NCBI GenBank assembly: GCA_040954595.2
Contig: CM082593.2
Location: 6,262,001-6,326,000 of the forward strand
DNA: 64,000 nucleotides
Source: Balanoglossus misakiensis
Lineage: Eukaryota; Hemichordata
Reading direction: 5' to 3'
The notes under the pieces are model-generated. The model did no database searches, was not told where the DNA came from, and worked only from the letters and a program-made list of their open reading frames with translations. Below are positions 37,143-48,119 of the stretch, piece by piece (position 1 is the first letter of the stretch; each line of letters begins with the position of its first letter). The translations under genes were made by a program, and so were the position numbers.

Positions 37143-38127
37143 CCCTACCGTTGGTATGTACCTTGTCGTGGTGGTAGGGCAACTGACCAGTGGAGGCGAG
37201 TGGGTGTCCGAAACGCAGCGGGGCCGTGTCGGTCAGAACCGAGGAGGCGCATGTCATTGCGGTAGTCTGACCAGTGCAGCCATGGTTTGGAGCGGCGACC
37301 CACAAAGCGTGAAGGCGTGATCTCTCGTGGTGAGTAAAGTTTAACCATAGACCCTGGTTATATGATTGAACAGATTATTGTGGGCACTGGCGTAGATGAT
37401 ATAGGTAAGGGTGGACCACAGTCGCTTGTTTTCTGGGCGGTCACCCCTGCTCGGGGCCAACCGGCTATGTCGTGACTTTCTCTATGACACAGCCGATCGG
37501 CCCGGCACCACCACCTGGGAAACAAGCGACCGTGCGATGGACACAGTTAGATTCGTTGCCCATTTTTCTCTCCGGACACTCCACGCAAGCAACTCGTTGG
37601 TCAACACATGCACACCTGTATATTTATACAAACAGCTATCCGTTACAGAATCACTTTTGATACTTGACAGCTTTGAAGACACGAGTTCTGGGGTAGATGG
37701 GCGAGCGAGGATTCACCTGCAAACGATACAAAACGACGAATTTGAACACATTCGCTTTCGAGTCACCGTGGCAGCATTTTGTGAACGTCTTCGATGAACT
37801 CCCGACATTGAACACACCGTTGAGATTCAGCCAGATTGGTATATCCGTTACAGTCTATACGCAGATTGCAGTACTATAGAACATCGTGCAATGAATGCAA
37901 CAGGTGGGCCGGGTCGCATAGCTGGACTTTGCACCATACATGCAACCGGACAGAACGACCAGTAGAGTTACAACGCATTATGCGGCAGCGAAGATGGTTT
38001 AATGTGAAACGAGATCACCATTGATCGACGAAATCGAAAGAACTATAAAAGAAGAAAACCACGGACCACTGGACACGTGAATATTTCAAGCAACTGCGAC
38101 TGAACTGGCCAGGCAAAACCATACCAA
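37143..38127 (+). ncRNA. HDV-like ribozyme 3a with a ~900-nt insertion in P4
   Basis: P1 is CCCTACC (37,143-37,149)/GGTAGGG. P3 ACC/GGT with L3 TTGTCGT and P1.1 TG/CA follow as in the other copies. The P2 5' strand TTGGTATG finds its partner CATACCAA only at 38,120-38,127, directly preceded by J4/2 GCAAAAC and by the P4 3' strand ACTGGCCAG (38,104-38,112), which pairs with CTGACCAGT (37,183-37,191) with one mismatch. So the two halves of the core are about 910 nt apart. J4/2 keeps a C followed by A residues. Whether such a large P4 loop allows cleavage is unknown. Confidence 0.65.
37405..37797 (+). CDS. Unidentified ORF inside the P4 loop of ribozyme 3a
   Basis: An open frame of about 130 codons with balanced codon use, from just after a TAG (37,402-37,404) to TGA at 37,797. 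The first candidate initiator is the GTG at 37,411, and the first ATG is at 37,537. A weak acceptor (GATATAG) precedes it, so it may be an exon rather than a stand-alone gene. The C-terminal half (residues about 80-128) alternates hydrophobic and polar residues, suggesting beta strands. No family is recognised and it does not resemble the small proteins of units 1 and 2. Confidence 0.3.
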   Translation, partial: VRVDHSRLFSGRSPLLGANRLCRDFLYDTADRPGTTTWETSDRAMDTVRFVAHFSLRTLHASNSLVNTCTPVYLYKQLSVTESLLILDSFEDTSSGVDGRARIHLQTIQNDEFEHIRFRVTVAAFCERLR

Positions 38128-38232
38128 AAATCAAAACAATCAGCAAGCAATTATATTGGAGCTGTCAAAAAAAAATGAAACGAAATAAAACACTTACACA
38201 CCTACATTCTACACACACGCCACACGTACATT

Positions 38233-38428
38233 CCCTACCTATTTGGCATGTACCTTGTCGTGGTGGTGGGGCAACTAATTGGTTAGCAATGGATGGCTCA
38301 GTGTTTATATGAAAACAACAACAACAACAACAAAACGTGGAATTCAAATTTTATTACAAATTTTCAACTGATCAGTAAGGCTTATGAAGTTAACGCGTCC
38401 CGAGCTACCAATTAGACCAAAACATGCC
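38233..38428 (+). ncRNA. HDV-like self-cleaving ribozyme 3b
   Basis: P1: CCCTACC (38,233-38,239)/GGTGGGG (38,265-38,271), one T-G wobble. P2: GGCATGT/ACATGCC (3' strand 38,422-38,428). P3: ACC/GGT with L3 TTGTCGT. P1.1: TG with CA at 38,272-38,273. P4: CTAATTGGTTAGC (38,275-38,287) with GCTACCAATTAG (38,404-38,415), one bulge. J4/2: ACCAAA. Its P4 loop has diverged fully from ribozymes 1b and 2b, while the core helices are kept. Confidence 0.82.
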
Positions 38429-38528
38429 ATAAAATCAGTAGAAACTGCGTGTGAACTCCATGTGTGGGATAGAGAAGTATAAACCTCAGTTCTGACTGAA
38501 TCACTTTGATATGGTGCAAATAAGTAAT

Positions 38529-39244
38529 TTAATAAAGGAAATCACATGGTACATGGATTGGGAAGGTACTGTGGGGATTTTCACAGATATGGGGTGAAGT
38601 CGTTTCCGCAAATCCGCTCTTTAGTGAAACACACACTGTTCTGTTGGAACCAAATCTGAATATTGTATCATTGCAGATGGCAACGGATTTGCCAGTAGGT
38701 TCACTGAGTTGCCATTTCTTGAGAAGGTGTATCTCGCCGCAGTCGGGTGAATACTGAAATATGTTTTGTGTGCACTTTTTCTTTCCTCTTCCGTGACCGC
38801 CACGGGAAAATGTCACGATGTAGATTTCCCGGTTATTGCTGAGGACTGAAGCAGTCGAACAGTCTTTTGGTAAATCTATGGGAAGCGAGCCACTCCACAG
38901 ATCTTCTTCTGGGTCGAACGTCACCATGCAAGAGCGGCTGGTGATATCTCCTGGGCAGAGAACGTAGAGTTTGCCCTGGTGTGCGGCAACCTTAGTCTGA
39001 AGTGAGCCATGCAGTCTTGCTCCAGAAATGCGGCAGGGCTATCTCGGGAGGTTCGGCCACGGGCTTCCAAGAGTTTGTGGTGAAACTGTACGTGTGGTGA
39101 ATTCCTTCCCCGAAAACGTACACGGATTTGCCAACACTGCCCAGAGAATACGACACTGCGTGGTTAACGCCCTGGCACTGCAAATTGAGAGGTTCAAGTT
39201 CACACCACGCGTTAGTTTTTGTGTTGTACGCCAATGGGGTGAGA
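38529..39244 (-). pseudogene. Kelch-repeat C-terminal region with a frameshift (KLHL-type)
   Basis: On the minus strand, two abutting frames (39,244-38,992 and about 39,004-38,529) encode about 235 residues of degenerate kelch blades. Typical blade pieces are TNAWCELEPL, KSVYVFGEG, TNSWKPVAEPP, KLYVLCPGD and EDLWSG, each a beta strand followed by the conserved Trp. A net one-base frameshift near 38,998-39,003 separates the frames (AWLTSD-stop versus TKVAAHQGKLYVL). The left end has a normal stop after DFLY. The right end has an acceptor TTTTAG at 39,250-39,245 inside a pyrimidine-rich repeat. It matches the last kelch blades of BTB-kelch adaptor proteins of CUL3 ligases, but no BTB or BACK part is seen. 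The break may be a pseudogene mutation or a sequencing error. Confidence 0.7.
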
Positions 39245-39465
39245 CTAAAACGAAGGAAACCGAAGGAAAACGAAGGACGCTGATATCTCCATATTTTTGG
39301 GCGAAGGACGAGGTTTTCTGTATGCTGGAGGCCGAAGGACAGGTTTAGCGTCGTATAAACGGCCGAAGGACAAGTTTAGCTTCGTATAAAAGGTCGAAGG
39401 AAAGCGAAGGACACTGATTTACCCATATTTTAGTGCGAAGGACACGGTTTTCTGTATGCTGGAGG
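39245..39465. repeat. GAAGGA-rich imperfect duplication next to the satellite
   Basis: CGAAGGA motifs recur, and a block of about 45 bp including GGTTTTCTGTATGCTGGAGG appears twice (near 39,310 and 39,445). It forms the left border of the satellite array and supplies the pyrimidine tract for the kelch acceptor on the minus strand. Confidence 0.75.
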
Positions 39466-42400
39466 AAATAAGAGTTCGCACCGCTGCGGTGCAAATAAGA
39501 TCATTGTAGTTATGCTGCAATATAGTGCGGTAAATTTCCGACTTTTTCGAGAACACATCGTGATGGCGAAGGGTTCAGGAAGGCTTGACTTTTACCTCAA
39601 GGTGTCAACTGATGTTGGTTCGAGACCACTTTTTTCTATTTCTTTTTTTTGTGAGAACTTTTAACGACATTGTCATTGTAATGTTTCTCAATTTCATAAA
39701 TCCAATTTATTTCAATATCTACGCTGCGTTTTTTATCTGTCGGGTATAAGAAACATGCAGGGAAACTTGGTCATTTTTTTTGTCGCGGTTCACTTGGGCA
39801 AGTCTGAATACGTAGTGCTCAGGAAAGAGAAAGATAAACTCGCTAAAATCGTGTCTTTCCGTCCGCATGACCAACCAAGGAGCGAAAAAGTCATTATTTG
39901 GGCCGTAATAAAACGTTTTTGTCGCCGAGGAGTGAATAAAGAACTGTCAGATCGTTGCGGTGCAGGGAACTCTTATTTGCACAGCAGCGGTGAACTCTTA
40001 TTTGCACCGCTGCGGTGCAAATAAGAGTTCGCACCGCTGCGGTGCAAATAAGAGTTCGCACCGCTGCGGTGCAAATAAGATCATTGTAGTTATGCTGCAA
40101 TATAGTGCGGTAAATTTCCGACTTTTTCGAGAACACATCGTGATGGCGAAGGGTTCAGGAAGGCTTGACTTTTACCTCAAGGTGTCAACTGATGTTGGTT
40201 CGAGACCACTTTTTTTTCTATTTTTTTTTTGTGAGAACTTTTAACGACATTGTCATTGTAATTTTTATCACTTTCATAAATCCAATTTATTTCAATATCT
40301 ACGCTGCGTTTTTTATTTGTCGGGTATAAGAAACATGCAGGGAAACTTGGTCATTTTTTTTGTCGCGGTTCACTTGGGCAAGTCTGAATACGTAGTGCTC
40401 AGGAAAGAGAAAGATAAACTCGCTAAAATCGTGTCTTTCCGTCCGCATGACCAACCAAGGAGCGAAAAAGTCATAATTTGGGCCGTAATAAAACGTTTTT
40501 GTCGCCGAGGAGTGAATAAAGAACGGTCAGATCGTTGCGGTGCAGGGAACTCTTATTTGCACCGCAGCGGTGAACTCTTATTTGCACCGCTGCGGTGCAA
40601 ATAAGAGTTCGCACCGCTGCGGTGCAAATAAGATCATTGTAGTTATGCTGCAATATAGTGCGGTAAATTTCCGACTTTTTCGAGAACACATCGTGATGGC
40701 GAAGGGTTCAGGAAGGCTTGACTTTTACCTCAAGGTGTCAACTGATGTTGGTTCGAGACCACTTTTTCTCTATTTCTTTTTTTTGTGAGAACTTTTAACG
40801 ACATTGTCATTGTATTTTTTATCAATTTCATATATCCAATTTATTTCAATATCTACGCTGCGTTTTTTATCTGTCGGGTATAAGAAACATGCAGGGGAAA
40901 CTTGATCATTTTTTTGTCGCGGTTCACTTGGGCAAGTCTGAATACGTAGTGCTCAGGAAAGAGAAAGATAAACTCGCTAAAACCGTGTCTTTCCGTCCGC
41001 ATGCATGACCAACCAAGGAGCGAAAAAGTCATTATTTGGGCCGTAATAAAACGTTTTTGTCGCCGAGGAGTGAATAAAGAACGGTCAGATCGTTGCGGTG
41101 CAGGGAACTCTTATTTGCACCGCAGCGGTGAACTCTTATTTGCACCGCTGCGGTGCAAATAAGAGTTCGCACCGCTGCGGTGCAAATAAGATCATTGTAG
41201 TTATGCTGCAATATAGTGCGGTAAATTTCCGACTTTTTCGAGAACACATCGTGCTGGCGAAGGGTTCAGGAAGGCTTGACTTTTACCTCAAGGTGTCAAC
41301 TGATGTTGGTTCGAGACCACTTTTTTTCTATTTCTTTTTTTTTTGTGAGAACTTTTAACGACATTGTCATTGTAATTTTTATCAATTTCATAAATCCAAT
41401 TTATTTCAATATCTACGCTGCGTTTTTCACATGTCGGGTATAAGAAACATGCAGGGAAACTTGGTCATTTTTTGTCGCGGTTCACTTGGGCAAGTCTGAA
41501 TACGTAGTGCTCAGGAAAGAGAAAGATAAACTCGCTAAAACCGTGTCTTTCCGTCCGCATGACCAACCAAGGAGCGAAAAGGTCATTATTTGGGCCGTAA
41601 TAAAACGTTTTTGTCGCCGAGGAGTGAATAAAGAACGGTCAGATCGTTGCGGTGCAGGGAACTCTTATTTGCACCGCAGCGGTGCAAATAAGAGTTCGCA
41701 CCGCTGCGGTGCAAATAAGATCATTGTAGTTATGCTGCAATATAGAGCGGTAAATTTCCGACATTTGCGAGAACACATCGTGCTGGCGAAGGGTTCAGGA
41801 AGGCTTGACTTTTACCTCAAGGTGTCAACTGATGTTGGTTCGAGACCACTTTTTTTTCTATTTTTTTTTTGTGAGAACTTTTAACGACATTGTCATTGTA
41901 ATTTTTATCAATTTCATAAATCCAATTTATTTCAATATCTACGCTGCGTTTTTTATCTGTCGGGTATAAGAAACATGCAGGGAAACTTGGTCATTTTTTG
42001 TCGCGGTTCACTTGGGCAAGTCTGAATACGTAGTGCTCAGGAAAGAGAAAGATAAACTCGCTAAAACCGTGTCTTTCCGTCCGCATGACCAACCAAGGAG
42101 CGAAAAAGTCATTATTTGGGCCGTAATAAAACGTTTTTGTCGCCGAGGAGTGAATAAAGAACGGTCAGATCGTTGCGGTGCAGGGAACTCTTATTTGCAC
42201 CGCAGCGGTGAACTCTTATTTGCACCGCTGCGGTGCAAATAAGAGTTCGCACCGCTGCGGTGCAAATAAGATCATTGTAGTTATGCTGCAATATAGTGCG
42301 GTAAATTTCCGACTTTTTCGAGAACACATCGTGATGGCGAAGGGTTCAGGAAGGCTTGACTTTTACCTCAAGGTGTCAACTGATGTTGGTTCGAGACCAC

Positions 42401-45400
42401 TTTTTTTCTATTTCTTTTTTTTTTGTGAGAACTTTTAACGACATTGTCATTGTAATTTTTATCAATTTCATAAATCCAATTTATTTCAATATCTACGCTG
42501 CGTTTTTTATCTGTCGGGTATAAGAAACATGCAGGGAAACTTGGTCATTTTTTTGTCGCGGTTCACTTGGGCAAGTCTGAATACGTAGTGCTCAGGAAAG
42601 AGAAAGATAAACTCGCTAAAACCGTGTCTTTCCGTCCGCATGACCAAACAAGGAGCGAAAAAGTCATTATTTGGGCCGTAATAAAACGTTTTTGTCGCCG
42701 AAGAGTGAATAAAGAACGGTCAGATCGTTGCGGTGCAGGGAACTCTTATTTGCACCGCAGCGGTGAACTCTTATTTGCACCGCTGCGGTGCAAATAAGAG
42801 TTCGCACCGCTGCGGTGCAAATAAGATCATTGTAGTTATGCTGCAATATAGTGCGGTAAATTTCCGACTTTTTCGAGAACACATCGTGATGGCGAAGGGT
42901 TCAGGAAGGCTTGACTTTTACCTCAAGGTGTCAACTGATGTTGGTTCGAGACCACTTTTTTTTCTATTTTTTTTTTGTGAGAACTTTTAACGACATTGTC
43001 ATTGTAATTTTTATCAATTTCATAAATCCAATTTATTTCAATATCTACGCTGCGTTTTTTATCTGTCGGGTATAAGAAACATGCAGGGAAACTTGGTCAT
43101 TTTTTGTCGCGGTTCACTTGGGCAAGTCTGAATACGTAGTGCTCAGGAAAGAGAAAGATAAACTCGCTAAAACCGTGTCTTTCCGTCCGCATGACCAACC
43201 AAGGAGCGAAAAAGTCATTATTTGGGCCGTAATAAAACGTTTTTGTCGCCGAGGAGTGAATAAAGAACGGTCAGATCGTTGCGGTGCAGGGAACTCTTAT
43301 TTGCACCGCAGCGGTGAACTCTTATTTGCACCGCTGCGGTGCAAATAAGAGTTCGCACCGCTGCGGTGCAAATAAGATCATTGTAGTTATGCTGCAATAT
43401 AGTGCGGTAAATTTCCGACTTTTTCGAGAACACATCGTGATGGCGAAGGGTTCAGGAAGGCTTGACTTTTACCTCAAGGTGTCAACTGATGTTGGTTCGA
43501 GACCACTTTTTTTCTATTTCTTTTTTTTTTGTGAGAACTTTTAACGACATTGTCATTGTAATTTTTATCAATTTCATAAATCCAATTTATTTCAATATCT
43601 ACGCTGCGTTTTTTATCTGTCGGGTATAAGAAACATGCAGGGAAACTTGGTCATTTTTTTGTCGCGGTTCACTTGGGCAAGTCTGAATACGTAGTGCTCA
43701 GGAAAGAGAAAGATAAACTCGCTAAAACCGTGTCTTTCCGTCCGCATGACCAAACAAGGAGCGAAAAAGTCATTATTTGGGCCGTAATAAAACGTTTTTG
43801 TCGCCGAAGAGTGAATAAAGAACGGTCAGATCGTTGCGGTGCAGGGAACTCTTATTTGCACCGCAGCGGTGAACTCTTATTTGCACCGCTGCGGTGCAAA
43901 TAAGAGTTCGCACCGCTGCGGTGCAAATAAGATCATTGTAGTTATGCTGCAATATAGTGCGGTAAATTTCCGACATTTTCGAGAACACATCGTGCTGGCG
44001 AAGGGTTCAGGAAGGCTTGACTTTTACCTCAAGGTGTCAACTGATGTTGGTTCGAGACCGCTTTTTTCTATTTCTTTTTTTTTGTGAGAACTTTTAACGA
44101 CATTGTCATTGTAATTTTTATCAATTTCATAAATCCAATTTATTTCAATATCTACGCTGCGTTTTTTATCTGTCGGGTATAAGAAACATGCAGGGAAACT
44201 TGGTCATTTTTTGTCGCGGTTCACTTGGGCAAGTCTGAATACGTAGTGCTCAGGAAAGAGAAAGATAAACTCGCTAAAACCGTGTCTTTCCGTCCGCATG
44301 ACCAAACAAGGAGCGAAAAAGTCATTATTTGGGCCGTAATAAAACGTTTTTGTCGCCGAAGAGTGAATAAAGAACGGTCAGATCGTTGCGGTGCAGGGAA
44401 CTCTTATTTGCACCGCAGCGGTGAACTCTTATTTGCACCGCTGCGGTGCAAATAAGAGTTCGCACCGCTGCGGTGCAAATAAGATCATTGTAGTTATGCT
44501 GCAATATAGTGCGGTAAATTTCCGACATTTTCGAGAACACATCGTGCTGGCGAAGGGTTCAGGAAGGCTTGACTTTTACCTCAAGGTGTCAACTGATGTT
44601 GGTTCGAGACCACTTTTTTTCTATTTCTTTTTTTTTGTGAGAACTTTTAACGACATTGTCATTGTAATTTTTATCAATTTCATAAACCCAATTTATTTCA
44701 ATATCTACGCTGCGTTTTTTATCTGTCGGGTATAAGAAACATGCAGGGAAACTTGGTCATTTTTTTGTCGCGGTTCACTTGGGCAAGTCTGAATACGTAG
44801 TGCTCAGGAAAGAGAAAGATAAACTCGCTAAAACCGTGTCTTTCCGTCCGCATGACCAACCAAGGAGCGAAAAAGTCATTATTTGGGCCGTAATAAAACG
44901 TTTTTGTCGCCGAAGAGTGAATAAAGAACGGTCAGATCGTTGCGGTGCAGGGAACTCTTATTTGCACCGCAGCGGTGAACTCTTATTTGCACCGCTGCGG
45001 TGCAAATAAGAGTTCGCACCGCTGCGGTGCAAATAAGATCATTGTAGTTATGCTGCAATATAGTGCGGTAAATTTCCGACATTTTCGAGAACACATCGTG
45101 ATGGCGAAGGGTTCAGGAAGGCTTGACTTTTACCTCAAGGTGTCAACTGATGTTGGTTCGAGACCGCTTTTTTCTATTTCTTTTTTTTTTGTGAGAACTT
45201 TTAACGACATTGTCATTGTAATTTTTATCAATTTCATAAATCCAATTTATTTCAATATCTACGCTGCGTTTTTTATCTGTCGGGTATAAGAAACATGCAG
45301 GGAAACTTGGTCATTTTTTGTCGCGGTTCACTTGGGCAAGTCTGAATACGTAGTGCTCAGGAAAGAGAAAGATAAACTCGCTAAAACCGTGTCTTTCCGT

Positions 45401-46656
45401 CCGCATGCATGACCAACCAAGGAGCGAAAAAGTCATTATTTGGGCCGTAATAAAACGTTTTTGTCGCCGAGGAGTGAATAAAGAACGGTCAGATCGTTGC
45501 GGTGCAGGGAACTCTTATTTGCACCGCAGCGGTGAACTCTTATTTGCACCGCTGCGGTGCAAATAAGAGTTCGCACCGCTGCGGTGCAAATAAGATCATT
45601 GTAGTTATGCTGCAATATAGTGCGGTAAATTTCCGACTTTTTCGAGAACACATCGTGATGGCGAAGGGTTCAGGAAGGCTTGACTTTTACCTCAAGGTGT
45701 CAACTGATGTTGGTTCGAGACCACTTTTTTTCTATTTCTTTTTTTTTTGTGAGAACTTTTAACGACATTGTCATTGTAATTTTTATCAATTTCATAAATC
45801 CAATTTATTTCAATATCTACGCTGCGTTTTTTATCTGTCGGGTATAAGAAACATGCAGGGAAACTTGGTCATTTTTTTGTCGCGGTTCACTTGGGCAAGT
45901 CTGAATACGTAGTGCTCAGGAAAGAGAAAGATAAACTCGCTAAAACCGTGTCTTTCCGTCCGCATGACCAAACAAGGAGCGAAAAAGTCATTATTTGGGC
46001 CGTAATAAAACGTTTTTGTCGCCGAAGAGTGAATAAAGAACGGTCAGATCGTTGCGGTGCAGGGAACTCTTATTTGCACCGCAGCGGTGAACTCTTATTT
46101 GCACCGCTGCGGTGCAAATAAGAGTTCGCACCGCTGCGGTGCAAATAAGATCATTGTAGTTATGCTGCAATATAGTGCGGTAAATTTCCGACTTTTTCGA
46201 GAACACATCGTGCTGGCGAAGGGTTCAGGAAGGCTTGACTTTTACCTCAAGGTGTCAACTGATGTTGGTTCGAGACCACTTTTTTTCTATTTCTTTTTTT
46301 TTTGTGAGAACTTTTAACGACATTGTCATTGTAATTTTTATCAATTTCATAAATCCAATTTATTTCAATATCTACGCTGCGTTTTTCACATGTCGGGTAT
46401 AAGAAACATGCAGGGAAACTTGGTCATTTTTTGTCGCGGTTCACTTGGGCAAGTCTGAATACGTAGTGCTCAGGAAAGAGAAAGATAAACTCGCTAAAAC
46501 CGTGTCTTTCCGTCCGCATGACCAACCAAGGAGCGAAAAGGTCATTATTTGGGCCGTAATAAAACGTTTTTGTCGCCGAGGAGTGAATAAAGAACGGTCA
46601 GATCGTTGCGGTGCAGGGAACTCTTATTTGCACCGCAGCGGTGAACTCTTATTTGC
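39466..46656. repeat. Satellite array, about 13 copies of a ~554-bp unit
   Basis: The landmark ATGCAGGGAAAC/ATGCAGGGGAAAC recurs about 13 times from 39,754 to 46,407, at 550-560 bp spacing except for one 580-bp and one 526-bp interval. The odd lengths come from gain or loss of a ~27-bp module (GCACCGCTGCGGTGCAAATA) in the palindromic part. Each unit has a 39-bp palindrome with 19-bp arms (GAACTCTTATTTGCACCGC), a poly-T stretch and a short open frame of 71-95 codons in two strands. These frames are identical because the units are nearly identical, not because they are shown to be translated. The array lies between minus-strand kelch exons. Confidence 0.97.
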
Positions 46657-47971
46657 TAGAATCTCACTTTGGGCTGTGATCTAGGCTATGGACATATTAT
46701 TTCCTCGACCTGGTAATTTGCAAGGCCTAAAACTTGACAAAGACTCCAGGAGTCCAAATACATGTACTTCGAACTGTGATGATGGGGAATAAAATTCATA
46801 TAAAGTGATGAAACGGGAATTATATCGATCGGCCAAAACATTTAAGAATCTGAAACATTCGACGCTTGTGGCGCCCTCCAGAGCCGACGTGACTGACCAC
46901 ATCCAACACATACTCCACCAAGAACAAGTCCCCTCTGGTAATTCATCTGTCTCTCAAGCGATAGTACATGACATTTGGCTATTTATGAACCACTGTTGGA
47001 TCACAGGCGTGCTTGAATTTGAGCTGATAATCCCCCTAATCTCTGGAATTAGCGGATCGGCCTATCTCTACAATAACTGACTCAGTAACGTGACGTGATG
47101 AACCAATATAGCCCGTTTACGCTTAACATTCCAGAGATTATCCGCTAATTCTTGAGATTATCGTCCGCTCACAGTGGGCCACTGTGCATGTATGTGGATA
47201 TATAGAAGCGAACAAAACGGCAGAGCAAAAGAATATAGAGCCCCTATACGTGCGAAGTCATCTTGCATATGTTGTACAAGGTTGTCTGTATCTACCCCAG
47301 GGGTCCAATCTGGCAATTTGGCAAATATTTAATATTCAAGTCACGTTCACGTCAAATTACCCACTGCTCTCTGCACGTGGATGGTTGTATCACTTTCTGC
47401 GACCATAGAAAAATCAAACTCGACAATTCCTTGGCTGATATTTCATGATAAAAGTGCACAGCGCATGATGTTTACTGAAAGTTTGTTTTATCATAACATT
47501 GCAATTTGGGGTCATAAGTAGAGGAATGTCAAGTGGGGGACAGGGAAGAGTTACAACTTAATGGGGTTTATATCAACAAAAGTAGGTCATTTATGATAGA
47601 AAGAGATTAACGATATATAGGCACTTCAAAAGTATCTTTCCGGGTTTCAAACTGAACCAAAAATCAAATTTCTGAGGATGTATCATTTATTAAAAACTTC
47701 AACTATCGTTAGCAGCAATTTATAAACGTAAAATGACTTTAATTTTTTCACCAAATATTTTAGGTATGCTGTATCAAAATTGTGCGTGCGGATGGCGCTG
47801 GTATCTGGGCAACAGCGTCCTGTAAGCGTCATACCGTCCGAGAAACTTCGGTGCGTGAAAGTGAATGTTGTCGATTTCGTATTCGATTTCATGATGACTG
47901 ATAATTGGACGATTGGATGGCATACGTGTTTCAGGTGACTGTCTGGTGTCCGTCCTAATTACATAACTTAC
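46657..47971. other. Flank of the satellite array, no gene seen
   Basis: Open frames here are short and unsupported. Inverted pairs around 47,040-47,160 (TAATCTCTGG/CCAGAGATTA and TTAGCGGA/TCCGCTAA) hint at a decayed foldback element. If the kelch gene is continuous, this is intron. Confidence 0.5.
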
Positions 47972-48119
47972 GCATCTTGTCTGCCTACTTGACTCAAATG
48001 CAAACACGCGTCGCTGTTTGTCATATTCATGTATTCTGCAGCACGGGAAGCCGTTGAGACCGGCGACAATCACTGGCTGCCGGTCCCTCTCACCGGAAAG
48101 TATGTCAAACCCTCCCTCT
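47972..48119 (-). CDS. Candidate upstream exon of the kelch gene
   Basis: A minus-strand open frame ends at a consensus donor, TGC|GTAAGT (GTAAGT is the complement of 47,966-47,971). It contains RQPVIVAGLNGFPCCR and IHEYDKQRRVFAF, a strand-turn-strand pattern like the first kelch blade that follows the BACK domain. It is in the right order and strand to precede the kelch region at 38,529-39,244, but the splice phases do not match directly, so at least one more exon would be needed. The upstream acceptor (CACAG at about 48,120) is weak. Confidence 0.32.

Noticed and set aside
39960-40080. CRISPR-like array (palindromic ~27-bp repeats)
   Set aside because: Only 2-4 directly adjoining modules without unique spacers, in a eukaryotic satellite.
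39755-46684. Repeated 71-95 codon ORFs in the satellite as a protein family
   Set aside because: Units are nearly identical in DNA, so frame conservation carries no evidence of selection, and frames on both strands are equally kept.
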